A program made the position numbers and the translations under genes. The notes below the pieces were generated by a model that did no database searches, was not told the DNA's origin, and saw only the letters and a list, made by a program, of their open reading frames with translations. 64,000 nt of DNA from Megamerina dolium (lineage: Eukaryota > Arthropoda > Insecta > Diptera > Megamerinidae): contig OY978525.1 of NCBI GenBank assembly GCA_963854835.1, forward strand, positions 121,614,240 to 121,678,239. Reading direction: 5' to 3'. This document shows positions 1 to 14,090 of the stretch, piece by piece (positions within the stretch are counted from its first letter, which is position 1; each line of letters opens with the position of its first letter).

Positions 1-1222
1 ACGAGTATGTACGTATGTAAGTAGTATGTAAGTCATTAAAATGCAAATGATGCGTTCGCATTATATGATATGCTAGTATGTATACGACACAACAGGACAT
101 TCATACATACATACATTCATGATACATACGTAAGCATGTACGATAAATGAATTTCAAATTCAAACATTAAGTATGTAAATATTTATTGTATGTATGAAGA
201 GCGGGATATGTTTTGTTAACATCAAGTTCAGATGCCGCTACATCATAGATAATGCAAACAAGACAACAAATATAATCACCACAAAATATACGAGTACATA
301 CATATAATATTGTATGTGTGTATATGCATAAACTCGTTCTGAACTTTATGCACATATTTTTTATCATATAAAATATGTGTACAATATCCAGCGCTCTCTC
401 GCTCCCTTCTCCTTGCTATTGGTGTTTTTGCATATGTTTAAATAAATTGCATAACAACTTCAACATACCATTTAACCGCTATTCAAATATTATTTATATT
501 ACTTACGAGTGTGTGTGTGTGTATGTTGAATATATATAACATTTATGGATGAAAATCATAACAAAAAAAAAATAACCTAACAATCATTGTCAACAATCCT
601 CATAAAACACTTTTCGGAAATGATTTTTTTTTTAGAAATTTATGATAATGTGTACTAATGTATAGATTTGCAATAAATATGTAGGGGAGAAGGTCGGTAA
701 GATTGGCGATAAGTTAAAAAAATGTATTTAAAGCCCACTGACTGAAATTATGAAGACTGAAAATGAAGAAAAATCGAAATAAAAATTATTTTTAGAGGTA
801 TATTTGAACAAGAATTGTTATTTAATCATTTCATTCGACAAAATATGAAAAGAAGCTATAGAAAAATTATTAGACGGAGTCACAATTTTCAGAAATAAAA
901 TGCCAGTGCCAGTTTGTTCACCACAACTAAAATGTAACACTAGCTTATTTTCGAAACGTTTTAAAATATTTTTGCAAGCAAGTGTTTAGGCTTTGTCTGC
1001 AGACGAGTTGTAAAAAAAAATTAATAGAGAAAAATGCATTTAAATTCGATTTTAAACTATTTTTAGATGTTGGCACCAAAGTGGTGCCGAATATTCGAAC
1101 ATGCAACACTTTCGAAAATGCCTATCATAAACAAATACCAAGTGTCAAGAAATAGCTATGAGTGTTGGATGTTGGAACCTGTTTGCTTAAACATGCGTAC
1201 ATTTTGTTTTAAATATTTTCAG
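1..1222. other. Probable intron of the SLC38-type gene
   Basis: AT-rich non-coding sequence upstream of the first recognised exon. It has CATA/TACA microsatellite at the left edge and a polypyrimidine-like acceptor TTTTCAG at 1216-1222. I see no exon here that matches the missing N-terminal part of the transporter. Confidence 0.5.
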
Positions 1223-4200
1223 GTTAGATGCGGTCACATTTGTGGACGCTTCAGTTATCCTGGCATCATGGAAGCTGCATATGGAAAATATGGATATTAT
1301 CTACTCTCATTGCTGCAATTTATGTATCCATTTTTAGGTGAGTACCTATACGTATTGCTCCAGCTAGCTGGAGCTGTTTCTTTCAATATGTCATAATATT
1401 TTACCCAACATTCAAATCAAAAGCTGTAATGATCCATTGTCCAATTCTTATTGTGTTAGCCCTTAACATATTATATTTTACTTTTTGTTTTTTCATTTAC
1501 TTTTCTCTAATTTTTATTACAGCAATGATATCATATAATGTTGTTGTGGGCGACACACTTTCCAAAGTGCTGGTACGATTTTTTCCATCATGGGGCTCAT
1601 CAATGGGTGCTGTACGACTTGGCGTTGTTTTCTTTGTGACAGTTGGTGTGGTCGTACCATTGTGTTTGTATAAGAATGTCTCACGGCTGGCAAGAGCAAG
1701 CTTTATCAGCTTAGCATGTGTGGTTTTTATACTATTCGCTGTTATAATAAAACTCATGTCTGGCGATTATAAAGTGTAAGTACGCGATATGTTGTATACA
1801 CACATACATACATACATATATATGGCAAAGAAATTAGTGTGTGCATAAGTAGGTGCCTACATATATTATGTATTGATGGTTGTTGTTATTGTTGTTGGCA
1901 ATTATGTTGTTTCCGTTTGTTCTTTTGTGGAGAAATTAAGCTGAAAAATGGCATTAATTATTAAGCACGTAGAGTACGTTTCTCTGCACATGTATGAGTT
2001 CCAGCCCCATGTTTAACTAAAACACAATTTAAACGTCATTATAAGCATACCAACTTCTCATGCAAACAAGCATACGTAGTATGTAGTACATAAACACCAG
2101 CTGAGCACGTCCTTGTTAAATAGGCAAGTGCACAGGCATAGACTCATATCGTACATATAACAAATACATCCTTTCTCCATGGCAACTGTATTGTGCGAAA
2201 GAAAGTATTTTTGTATATACGTACATAACTATATAGCAATGTATATATTCGCATTGCCATTTGAATATATGCAATTAATTTTAATTAATTTTTAGTTCAC
2301 AATTCACACACACACACACACATCACTTGAACTGGCTAATTGTATATTGTATGCAGGCAAAATTCTTTGCATTTAGCCACTGGCAAATACGATAAAGGAT
2401 TTTCTATTTTATTATTATAATTGTACCTGCTCTAATAGTTATTTCCTGTTCGAGTAGCTACTGTTATTATACTAGTATACTATTATACGCAATAAAGGTT
2501 ACATGCATAGGTGTTTAGGTATTTTCACACACACACACTTTGGTCACACAAGTTCATTTAAACACAAATCATACAATGAATGTAATTAAAACGATAATTT
2601 ATGATAATGATATTAATTGTATTGTTACAAGTATTGTTTGTAGTCATACACGCGTACCTATGTGATTTATGTTATTGGAATACAGCACCGCCTACCACCG
2701 ATCGAAAATGGCTTGCTCGTACCAAAACTCTATAACTTTGTTGTTTTTTAGATAAATAATTAAAATTTGTTGGTCATAATTATGAATGCATTGAATGACA
2801 GAACTTTTGAATTTGTAGTATTATTACTAGGGATCGTGATGGTCATTCTATTTCTCATTTTGCCAATGTCAATGTCTATCTCGATACACAAAAATATAAT
2901 TAAAGTACAAAATCCGTAGTAAAACAATTGCATAAAATTGATTAAGAGACACAACTAGTTTGACCACCTCAAAAAAGGTGATTAAAATTTTGCAGATATA
3001 GTTGTGCATAAATACTGAACACAAAGTAATTTCTTTCAACATCTCCTGAGTCTTCAAAAAAGAAAGTTTTCCCACTGCTGCAGTGATTGTAGCCTTCACA
3101 GTGCCTGAAATCAAAAAAAAAAAACAAAAATTTTATTGAACTAGATTATATTTTTTATACAATGACCCTTGATTATAAAAAAAAAAATTCAAATGCAACA
3201 AAATGGCGGATTTTTGAAAAAAACAAATTAAAGTTTTGCTCAAAAATCGGATGGTTTTTGCCTGGCATTATTACATTTTTCATCCAATCATAAAAGTGGA
3301 CATTGTATCGAAAAACAAATACACAATAAGCTAAAAAAAAAAAGACCCAAGTCGGTGGATGATCCAGTTGCAGCTGCAGCAAATGTGAAAAATTTAGTTT
3401 TGCGAAAAACGCGTTTAAACGTATAAGTACTGATTTCATTGTTATACATTTTTAACAATGTACAAAAAAGCCTCTCAGGTATGTACAAGTGGAAAATTAT
3501 CTATGTATACACTTCTGTATATCTAAAGGTCAACAATAGCGTCCCCAACCCTATTATCCTTATTCACCGTGTCGACTGAGCCCGAACAATAACTGAGGTA
3601 CGGCCGTCAAGTAACGCGCCTTTCTACATATTGAGCAGCTGCTCTGAAGAAGGCTGTAACTCAGAAACTATTTGAGATTTTCACTTGAAATTTTAATATG
3701 TTTTTTTTTTAAAGGTATAAATGATCGAAAAATGCAAAATCATCGAAATTTTAAAATTTCAAACTAGTTGTGCCCCTTAAAATGTGTCGTTATTAATATA
3801 TTCGAAGGTTGTATTTGAATTAAAATAAAACAATTTTTACCATATGATCATGTCACGAGAATTATTGACCTAGTACAAAAACTGCAAACACAATCATAAA
3901 GCTTATATTTTCCGATATTCAAGCTTAGCCCCTTTTTTCTCAATTTCTAGCGCATCTAATGGCCTCCTTCGTGACCATTTTCGCTGCACATTGCCCTCGT
4001 TTCAGAAGTTGTTCGTTTTCCAAATCGCCTCAGCAGGCTAATGCATTCGCAAATACAGTCAAGTAAATTTTTCACTCAGTTCATGCGAAATCATTTTCAA
4101 GCACTAAAAATATTCTCTGAACTGTCGCCTTTCAAACACGATATAATATGACCTGCTGCGATCGGTGTTAGCAAAGATAATCGAGTAAATTGACTTCCAT

Positions 4201-7200
4201 GCATCCAATCTTCTATTCTATAGTATATCTTCAATGACTGAGCTCTTGTCACCCATTAAAAGTAAATATTGCCTGCGCTATGTTCCATTGTCTCCTCAAC
4301 AACAATATTTGTATTGATTGGATTCTAATATAACAACTTGTTCAATTTAAGGGCTTCTTTGTCGTTTTTCCTTTTCAATAAGTATGGGTAGTAGGTAGGT
4401 GCTGTAGTATGTTGGCATTCTGGGCCTAGGTCGTGTGTTTTATCACCGGCTGACATATCAACTTTAAAATCGAAAGATTACTTACAGTACCTACCTGCCA
4501 TATACCGACAAAAGTAGTATGTAGTGTATGAAAAATAGGTACTTTCAGAAAAGACAATCCACCTAGTCCAATGTGCAGCTAAAGTTAGATCGCTACTGAT
4601 TTGATAGTATATACACACGTACGGTCTCGGGTAAAACAAACCTTTGGTCACTAATTTTCGTTCGGTGAATACAAGAAGCGAATAAGACATTTTAAAACTA
4701 ATAACATGAAAAGCTAGGCAAAACCGATTGAATTTATTTAAAATTGTACCCTTCCTTATCTTACTATCATATATGGTATATGCATACCTGCACATTGAGC
4801 TAGCATCTGAATAACTTTTAATATACTTGTAAGCTTTTAGAAAAATTATAAATATAGTAAATGAAATACTGACTAGCTAATATCGACTATCATTTTTGGT
4901 TTGGTAAAAAATCGATTAGAGAAAATGATGTACATACATGAACAATATATTTTATAATAATCATCCCCATATTCTATGCACATACATATATCAATCCAAT
5001 TTTTTTTTATTGTTGTGCTAATTTAAAAGACATACTTTTATTCTTATTGCTTTCCCCATTTAAGTATGCCTTATAGATATTTGTATAATATACAATATAT
5101 GTATACATTATGGCATTGTTGCCACTTCTATTGTATGATATTCTTGTTGTTACCGCCATAAAATCCATGCCAATTTCAATCAAGTGGTAAAATACATATA
5201 ACACTGGCTCGTATATATGTAGAAAGCTAGTGCGGTAATGAAACAGAAAACAATAAATTCGCATACAATAAAAATGCGAATGAACACCAGCAGCATATTT
5301 AGTGGTAATAAAATCATGTAGTACTTAGTATGTTCAGCTGTACAGAACAGTGGTCCAGTTAGTGCATCTTAATATTTCTAATTTTGTACTATTATTATCT
5401 GACATTTTTATAGTTTACGAGTATCTAAAAAATTATTCAGATATCGACACAACCTTAGTTGACAAGAATATGTCTATTATTGTTAAAATTTGATTTGTTT
5501 TTGAATACACAAATATATTTTCGGCTTATCCTTTTTTGCCGTTTTCAATATTTTCTCCTTTAAAACCATTCCTCAAATAATTTAAGAGAGTGAGGCGATT
5601 GGTAGAGTTTATATTTATAAGAGAGCCATATATGACAATGATTACTTGTGGAAAATTCAATTAAATTAGTGCAATAGTTTCTGTTTAACACCCTATCAAA
5701 TATGGAATGTCGAAAACAGCATTTTCGCATCTTTTACTATTGAAGTAAATGCTAAAAAAGTGAACCACATTCTGGTAGGCCCATTTGATTGCTGCAAAAC
5801 GCCGAGCTTGCGAAATTAAATTCATCGAATTCGACTGTTCATGATCACATGAAGTGCCTTGGATTAATATCAAAACTTGCTCTTTGGTTTTGCTTTTTAA
5901 ACGTTAAGAAAATTAGAGGCCTCATCGGGAACGCGAAATGTGCTACATATGAAAACATTAAACGCAAGAAATGATGGATTAAAAAAGATGAACCGGCTCA
6001 AGGCACTTCGAATGTCGGTATTAATTCAAAATCTATTTGATTTCAAAGGAATATCTTTATTTTAGCTTTCACAAGGTTCAGAAGTGTACTGTCATCAATT
6101 GGACACTTTGAATGATTCCTTTGAACAGAAATGGCTAGAATTAAACAATAGAATAAGCATAGCGTACCAATAGATTATTACTTGTTTCAATATCAATCAT
6201 GGATGGTGGAATTTTTACTTCAAATGAGGACACCAAAAATTTCTCTACGCAATTTTTGATCTACAAAGATATGAAGTGGAATAATGCTACTGTCAGAAAG
6301 ATGGCAAAAGTTGTGGAATCCAAATGGGAAATATGATATGGAAAATGGGAAGCAGATGAGATAATTGAATTCGAATCTGTGATTGGTTTGATTTTAGTCA
6401 GGATGCATATCGTCTCTAACCTCAAACAAATCATAAAATTTGAAGCATTCATTAAAATACCCAGAAGGTTTGACTCAATCTTTCTAATTTTCTTCTTCTT
6501 AACAATTTTTTTATCACACCTGTCGTTCATACATATATATGCCTTAAATGGGTTCCGATACAAATTTGACATTTTTCATAGATTTCGCTCCCAGAGTTTA
6601 CTTGAAGAAGTAAATTATATGACCGAACTCCATTAATTTTTACTACTAATCATTTCTTTTTAAAACATAATTATCCCTTTCATTTTCATTCTATCCATAT
6701 AACTATCGCTTCCGTCAAAATCGACCGCACCACTCAACGAAAAGTCTGAATTCAATTGGGTTGTGTTCAATATAATTAATAAAAATATATAAATTAAATT
6801 CATTAATTAATCCCTTCGTTAAATTCATTCTATGTAGTTGAGTTTCGCAATTTAAATCTGCAAAAAGCAATTTAAACATAAAATACTAACACATCAGTAT
6901 ATTCATCATAAACCTGTAGTACGTTAAATATTGGTACGAGTACATATACATGTACATTCTCTATTAATATATATGTAACTAAGGTTAAAGAGCGCTGCAT
7001 TCATTTTCATCGGTGTTGCAGGTGTTGTAAATTGTTATTTGTCTTGCTATTGTTCTCTTGGCGTCTCTGTGCTGTTAATTTAGGTGTGAAGTGGTAAATT
7101 GTGTAATAATCACAAAAAAGTGTATCTACAAAGTTGCGCATACAATACATAAGCAAACAGACACCATGATTGCAATTGCCATTGCCATCATTGCCGTCCT

Positions 7201-10200
7201 GGTTATAACTAGTTGCCATCACTACGAGTACACTCTTCATTTTCATTTAGTCGCGCTTGTTTGTCATTATGTGGCAGTTCACAAGGACGCATATTTACTG
7301 CTCTCGGTGTTAGTTTTACAGTCGATGCTTTACATTGCGATTATTGAGAAACGGCATGTAGCAAACGGTCGTCATGGTATCATATAAATTGCAAATATAT
7401 TTTTGAATGTTTGCAATTTTTGTACTTTCTCACTAGTATCCATACCATCCCTTCAATATTTGAATATCTTGCAATTCAAATACAAAGTAACTGCAATGGG
7501 GGATGCATTTTGATAACCATTTGATCGTTTTGCGGATTTTTTTATGTTAACATTATTTTTTTTTTTCTTGATAAGGGAACAATTTGAAGATAATACGATA
7601 ATTCAAAAGTTTTTGTGATCTATTTTGTTGAGCTTAAATACTTGTAAACTGACTACTTGGTCAGCTTCATGAAAATCTTAATCTTAAATAATTCATAATA
7701 GGAAGAAAAGCCAAATTTATGGAAAACATACAAATAATTGAAGAATTTTCTTGCAAGTCAAAAAGAAATTAATTTTTCAAGCGTGAAAGAAATTTTACCA
7801 TATGTCCTGGGAACTTTTTTTTTTAGAATTTCAAGAGTTTTGTGTATTCGGGGAACTTTAACAATTGTGGAAAAAAAAAAATCGGGAGCTCTACTAATTA
7901 TATGTACGAAAATATGCGTCCAGCTCCTAATATATTCATTATTGATTTTCTTATAGGACTGATACAAGTGATTCATGGAGATTTGCAAATGCTGATGTGA
8001 TACCTGCTACTGGAATTATGGTCTTTGGTAAATTATTGTAAACATTTTCGTTTCGTATTTAACTCTTAACTTACAATATTTTTGAATATTACTTCCAACT
8101 AAATGACGGAAATGATATTCACAGTGTTCATTCTTGATCGAGTAGACTACCATGGTATAAGAATATAAGATAGAGCAATCAAAAATCCTTTTTTTTTTTG
8201 GCGTCTGCTTATAACACCTGAAACAATTTCCTTTTAGTGTCAAGCACCTTTAAAAGCGGTCAATTGTGTTTTCTCAACCTTCCACACCCTCTCACTTAAA
8301 CTGAGTTGAACTTAATTAGTTCCTGTTACACACTGCCGTGCATTTTGTTTCATTTTCTTTATCTGAATCTGAAACTACAAGTTCTGAAACTACAAGTTAA
8401 AATACAATTTAAAAATTTTGTTTACTGGAATACAGCAGAAAACGCATTTTCAATACACTTTTTAAAGGAAAATATTATTAATATTAATGAAAAAATATTC
8501 TGCAATCTGAACACTTTAAAATTTCCGATTAAGGTGGGTAGCGGAATAGAGCAAATATTTTCTATATATGTTTTCAATAATACATTTTTTTTTTTGCAAA
8601 AAGCTTTAAGCAAATAACATTATGTATAGGCCTATTGTATACTTGTACAATGTACGACTATTTATCTTTGTAGCAATTAGCAGTGTGAATAGAGCTTGAT
8701 TAGTACATAAATAAACATTTTGTTGTTATTCATTTACAGCATTCATGTGCCATCACAATACATTTTTGGTTTATCAATCGATGAGAAATGCAACCATGGA
8801 ACGTTGGGAGAAGGTCACACATATATCGATTGGTTTCGCTTGGACAGTTGCTGCGCTATTTGGTATTGCTGGATATTCTACATTTCGTGCGTTATCACAA
8901 GGTAAAAACCACACACATAGTAGATACGAGTATGTAGAATATATGAGATGTACATTATAACTATATCTAAGGGAGAGCAGGCCTTTTTGGCCTTCTTTTT
9001 GTTCTTAAATTATTTCATTTTTGTAGACGCTATGAAAAAGAAGCGGAATAGAATTTCTTTTATATTAGTATTCACTTTTTGTTTTTGGCTCTTCGAAATA
9101 TCTCTGTTATACGATTGTAACATGTACATTTATTGATAACAAATACTATTTATTGATATTAAGATGCCTCACCAAAAAATTGTTATTTTTACCAGCAAAA
9201 GATGAAAATTGATTCATATTCTATGACTTCCATTCAAATATTTTGGCTCAATAGAAAGCCAAGCTGGAAGTGAAACAGCTTTGAAAAAAATACTAAAAAC
9301 ATCATTATTTTGGGTCTTTCGGCAAATTTTTAAAATGGTTTTTAAGCATAACTTAGTAGTTCATATTTTTCTATTATATAAGACCGTTGGAAAAAATATG
9401 TAATTTAAACTGTATTTATGGAAATCTCAATTGTGAGCAGTTTTTCAATGCATTTTCACTACTGAGCCGATACATTCTGGTGGACGTCATAAATTTAATT
9501 TATCTGCATGAAAGTGAGGAGCTTATCATATATATATTTACTCACCACCTTCAAACCAATTGCTTTTTTGGCAAAATGACGAAGCACAATACATTTAATC
9601 TTGCTGAGAAAGTGCGCGAGATAGCCAATTAGTCAACCACTAGCACCGCTTTCTCCTATATATTAGTACATGTAGTGTGGTTGAGCTTATTTATCATCAT
9701 CTTTTTCTTCTTTTCTATTATTCTATATACTCAAAGAATATTTGTTGACATTTTATTAAAAACGTTATCAGTTTTTGCGGTTTATGGTCTTATTAAAATA
9801 TTTTAGTTTGTTAAATTTTAAAATATTTCTATTTTTACTCTCATATCTCGACACACAATGAAAAATATTCGTTTATACACAGAATGGATAAAAATTTATG
9901 TTGGAATTTAATTTTGACTATGAATACGTGCCAATGCTATGCAATAAATATGCATATAAATATTAAATAAGATTTTAAATGTCTAATGGTTTAGTCAATA
10001 TATGAAGATTAGTAAGATTATAGTCTACACAGGCGGCAGCGTTAATTCAGATTAACGGCCCACTTAATCCGAATAAAATACTAAGCTGACAGACAGCTGA
10101 TTGCTGTTTTATTAGGTTTGCTCACTCCCATTACTATCACTATAAATTGTTGTCATCTGTCACTCTCGATATGAGAAAATATACAAGAAACTACGATATC

Positions 10201-11548
10201 AGAAACTTGTAAATTGACATTCAGAGTTCGTAATTGACAGCTGGATTTATTGGTTCACCAAGGCTTTTTCTGTCGAAAATTGTTAACAATTGTTGAACGT
10301 TTTTGTTATTAGCGAACACATCTATTATTTTGCAAATTGAATTAACAAAAAATTCACATTAGAAAATTGTCCTAATCCTCTTTCATTTTGAAAATTAACT
10401 CGTAGAGCTAATGCGGATTAGCTGTAGTTAATGACCGAGTTAACTCGATTAATCCGGATTGACGCTGTCGACCGTCGAGGCTATGAGTAAGCTCTTTTTC
10501 GAAACTAATTAAATAAAAAATATGGGCCTATTTACTTTCACAAAGCTTCGAAAAGAGTTCAACCGTTTGGAATTCTGCTAATATAAGTGGATCTCCTTTA
10601 ATACCGTCCAAAATATTTAACATATACAACGGTACTGGAAGAAAAGATTCCATCAGCGCTTAATTGCAAGTAAGTCTCTCCAAAGTTAAAATCGTTAGAG
10701 CCCTTTTTCATTGTATGTCGAGATATGCACTTATGTATACGTATCTTACGTATTGTTTCTATGTACAAGAATACGGTCATGTAATTCTGTTTAAACGTCT
10801 ATTTGCATAATTTTTTATAGGTGATCTTCTGGAGAACTACTGTTGGGATGACGATTTGATGAATTTTTCACGTGTATTATTTTCAATTTCCATATTATTA
10901 ACATTCCCCATTGAGTGTTTTGTTTCACGTGAGGTATGTACGATAAAAACAATATTGAATCCAAATGGTTAATCGAATTCAAACATATATTCCAACTGTA
11001 TACATATATATGAAGATTGTACGTGCTTTGGTACATCGATTTGTATTGAAAGAGTCGATAAGTGAATTCACACAAGATAAGGATCCAAGTCTGGAGAAAG
11101 GCTCTGAAATTGATGAATATTCAAAGATGATAACACTTGCAATTGTTTTTAGTGCATTCGTTATATCACCAATGACAGACTGTTTGGGTTCAGTACTGGA
11201 ATTGAATGTAAGATATGAATGAGACATTTATGTGGGTGCTCTCTAATCGAGAGTAATCATGTTGTATTGCATTTCCAGGGCCTCTTAGCAGCCATACCAT
11301 TGGCATACATATTGCCTGGATTGGCCTACATACAAATGGAACCACATTCATTGTTGAGTCGTGAAAAATTACCGGCTTTAGGTTTAGTTGTTTTCGGTAC
11401 GGTGGTTACTGTTCTCGGGGCTGCTGTACTCTTGCCTGGCCTTATGGGCGATTGTAGAGCAGACATTGTGATGGGTTATTGTAAACAGGCTACCACTATT
11501 GAACGTGATAATTCAACAGCCATATTAAGTAGTAAGCATACGAATTAA
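1223..11548 (+). CDS. SLC38A11: SLC38A11-type neutral amino acid transporter (3' seven exons, 5' end outside window)
   Basis: Multi-pass amino acid transporter of the AAAP/SLC38 family, expected in a cell membrane. I assemble seven exons whose phases agree: 1223-1337, 1523-1775, 7957-8027, 8740-8901, 10821-10933, 11016-11207 and 11279-11548, giving 391 C-terminal residues and a TAA stop. Recognisable SLC38A11 stretches are YPFLAMISYN plus GDTLSK (exon 1/2 junction), FMCHHNTFLVY (start of the 8740 exon), GDLLENYC followed by an acidic DDD, and FPIECFVSRE (10821 exon), then CLGSVLELNG before the last membrane segments. The acceptor before 11016 (TGAAG) is purine-rich and the weakest junction. 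The N-terminal membrane segments are not found in 1-1222, so the gene starts upstream of the window. The second intron is 6.2 kb. No break is seen. Family assignment is firm; transported substrate is inferred only. Confidence 0.9.
1776..7956 (+). other. Large intron of the SLC38-type gene
   Basis: A 6.2 kb intron with donor GTAAGT at 1776 and acceptor TTATAG ending at 7956. It is AT-rich with short CA and TACA runs and no conserved exon. Its one recognisable content is a decayed mariner at about 5785-6335, listed separately. Short reading frames here (for example 7091-7387) resemble no family I know. Confidence 0.7.
5785..6335 (+). mobile_element. Decayed mariner transposase relic
   Basis: Broken pieces of a mariner (D,D34D) transposase in order on the + strand. 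A helix-turn-helix part reads AELAKLNSSNSTVHDHMKCL at about 5800-5860. A piece near 5945-5990 matches the block after the first catalytic Asp (YENIKRKK, then DEPAQGTS). A CHQLD piece lies near 6093, and the C-terminal region is at about 6180-6335. Several frameshifts and stops and at least two deletions make it non-functional. Terminal repeats were not recognised, so the limits are approximate. It sits inside the large SLC38 intron. Confidence 0.7.
10037..10467. mobile_element. MITE-like element with ~19 bp imperfect terminal inverted repeats
   Basis: The left end CAGCGTTAATTCAGATTAA (10037-10055) and the reverse complement of the right end (10449-10467, CAGCGTCAATCCGGATTAA) differ at only three positions. 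The interior is non-coding. No convincing target-site duplication is visible, so the superfamily is unassigned. It lies within an intron of the SLC38-type gene. Confidence 0.6.
10565..10640 (-). repeat. SINE scrap
   Basis: The stretch CTAATATAAGTGG...CCAAAATATTTAAC resembles the CTAACATAAGTAAG...CAAAATTTAACAC part of the SINE copy at 61,750-62,040, in the same orientation. It is short and diverged, so the call is tentative. Confidence 0.35.
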
Positions 11549-13340
11549 ATTTGTATAGTAGCTATCTACGACTACTACATACAATACCAATATTATGTAA
11601 ACACATTAGCAGCTGATGGGTGATAAAAAAGAGGAATTTTATTAAAAGCCAATATAAATATGTTATAAGACACTTGTTGAATTTGTTGTAAATGAATATT
11701 TTATTTTTACATACATATGTACATGTTCGAGTATGTACATTAGAGCGTCTTACGAAAGGACCACTTTCTTGTTAGCGGGCGGGCTTTAGTAGAAAAATTA
11801 AAATTTTTACTTTGGACCCTTGTTTGTGCGTGGGACGTAAGGTGCTCTAATACACATATGCATATGAGTTAAAGCTTTTATTTTTGCGAAAATAATACGA
11901 ATTATGGGCCACACCTGTTAAAATGCATAGCTTGTTTTATTACAGTTATTTCGAATTATTACCTGATAAACACATAACATTAACATATTCCATTGTACTT
12001 TAGATTATAATAGTAGTTTCTAATTTAGCAAACTAAAAAGATAACAAAAAGGTATACATCGATTAAAAATCAAAATCGAATAGATGGACATATTCATATA
12101 CTATGTCTATAATGCATTCAAGACATTTGTTGAAAAAAAAAAGTATATGAGCTTAATTTTTTTGAAAGCTCTTCGCAAAAGTAATTTACTAACAAAGGTA
12201 GAAATTTAAAATTGTGAAATTAAAAATTGAAAGAATGAATATGATTTGTCCTTTAGCAAGAAATGGAAAGCGCATACTGAGAATTCGGACGGATGAGTAT
12301 ACATACATACATCAATTCCTAAGGCACAAACATGTGGTAGCAAAGTTGTAAGCAGCTAGTACAAAATTTCATATTTACTATGGCCAATTAGAATATATTT
12401 AATAAATTAAAAAAAAAAAAATATAACATTTTTAAAATTTATTAAATTTCTTTTTTAATTCAATTAATATCTATACCTTATGAATCTTGTAATTAGTAAA
12501 TACTAATTTTTTTGTTTTCATATAAACTTTTATTATGTAGTAAGACCAATTTACAGCACTTGACCTACTACCTTTTACTACCACATCCCTACATGCTCCA
12601 CAATAATAAATGGGTACACATGGAATTGCATCAAGTTGTAATGAATAAAAGTATAAAAGCAAAATAGCAAAAATAAAGTTCCTAGTCTTAAGTAGAATAC
12701 ATACAAGTACATACTTAGTAATGAAATGCAATAGTTTGAGTTTGATAAGAATTTTACATAGTAACTGCTATACATGTAGATGAGCGCCAATATATTATAA
12801 TTAATAATAATTGTGACATTAAAGTACATTTGTATAAGAACGTACATGTAATATTTAAAATATATAATATATTATAAACTTACAATGAGCATCTAATGTG
12901 ATTAAAGTATAAATTGTGCTTAGGTATATTTTAAATGGAACAAGTACACAGATATATGCTTTTGTAAATGATACTAATACTTTGTATACCAATGCAAATA
13001 GCCCTTAATTTATAATTTGTTTCTTCAATTCTTTTTGTCTTACCACTATACATGGGTACATGCACAAATATCTTACTTAGGGCGATACTATACAATTAAT
13101 CCCTTGAGTTATTTGTGTGGTTATGCTTGCTGAGTTTTACGATAACGATAGAGAAGAGTTATTGATATAAATTTTTATATTCCACTCTCTCATGTCTCTG
13201 TAATTGGTCTCATGATGGACGTACGTTTCGTGACCGTTTGTGAGAGGATTTTACACACTTTTTACTCTACTAAAGCTATAATTTTGTATTGAAAGTGACA
13301 ACACCGCGTGACAGTGACTCTCTGCATTACATCAGTTGTA
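11549..13340. other. Intergenic region, no gene seen
   Basis: The 3' flank of the SLC38-type gene followed by AT-rich sequence with TACA/CATA runs. I find no coding exon, RNA gene or recognisable transposon in it. Confidence 0.5.
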
Positions 13341-13886
13341 CAGGGTGATTTTTTGGGAGCCTTGAGATTTGATTTAAAAAAAAACAACACAAAATTTAGA
13401 GAAATGTATGAACTTTTTATTTGATTCGATAGAACGATCTATATAATTCAATGTTTAAAAGTGATTTCATGTAAATGTTGACCACGGCTGCGCCTCAAAT
13501 GTTTCATATGCTGGGTCCAATTTTGGCATACTCTCTCCAACAGATTGGCCGGTACTTCATGATATTTTCCTCTGTCCGCCCTCTACGTATGCGTGTTGGT
13601 GGTTTAATGTCCAACAATGGAAGTTTGGTGCAAAATTTAGTCACAAGATTCTTAATATCCATCTCAGAAAGTGGCCCAAACTGACCATAAAATGAATGAA
13701 TGAATGAACCGAGCATGAATTTTGATAATAAAATTCAATAATCTGCAAGCGTCGTTCGTTTGTAAGTCGATTCATGGTTAAATTTCGGACCAAATTGAAC
13801 ATGTTTGACAGTAACATGTTACACGAAAAGAATTGAGTTGCCAAAAACAGTGATTCCAAAAAAAAAGTTGCTAAAAAATCACCCTG
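13341..13886 (-). mobile_element. Internally deleted mariner-like (IS630-Tc1-mariner) element
   Basis: A 546 bp element with perfect 14 bp terminal inverted repeats CAGGGTGATTTTTT at 13341-13354 and 13873-13886. The left flank is TA; the right flank is CA, possibly a mutated TA. On the - strand it encodes the N-terminal HTH of a transposase (MNRLTNERRLQIIEFYYQNS, about 13775-13718), then LLDIKPPTR...RTEEN. It then jumps to the extreme C-terminus (PANLLERVCQNW, then HLRRSRGQHLHEI, about 13545-13455). The whole catalytic core is missing and a frameshift is present. It is a non-autonomous deletion derivative related to, but with different ends from, the element at 49,618-50,556. Confidence 0.8.
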
Positions 13887-13954
13887 CACAATGCTATTCG
13901 AATTCTGCATTTAGGCAAAGATCCCAGTGGGCCGATAGAGAACAAAATGTATAG

Positions 13955-14090
13955 TAAAGGAGAGCTAATAGAAGCGTTTCATACATTTTCGTGGCAAATT
14001 GTTACTGCCGGAAGAATTGCCAATTGCCAATTGCCGACATGTGGGCACCGTTAGAAAGAAACATTTCTTCGATATATAAATTCTATTAAC
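13955..14090 (-). repeat. Fragment of the tRNA-derived SINE family
   Basis: The segment with TCGTGGCAAATTGTTACTG, GCCAATTGCCGACATGTGGG and AAGAAACATTTCTTCGATAT matches the body of the SINE at 29,090-29,425 in the same orientation. The tRNA-like head is not recognisable here. The repeat ATTGCCAATTGCCAATTGCC is a local expansion. Confidence 0.55.

Larger units (their letters stand above)
8902..10820 (+). other. Intron of the SLC38-type gene
   Basis: A 1.9 kb intron with donor GTAAAA at 8902 and acceptor TTTATAG ending at 10820. It contains a probable MITE (10037-10467) and a SINE scrap (about 10565-10640). The reading frame at 9387-9632 resembles no known protein and is not supported by splice context. 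Confidence 0.7.

Noticed and set aside
1067..1222. Open frame upstream of the first SLC38 exon (MLAPKWCRIFEH...)
   Set aside because: It is in frame with the exon but crosses a good acceptor (TTTTCAG) and bears no resemblance to SLC38 N-termini; treated as intron.
7091..7387. 98-codon + strand frame
   Set aside because: Intronic, with no family resemblance and no fitting splice sites; likely chance.
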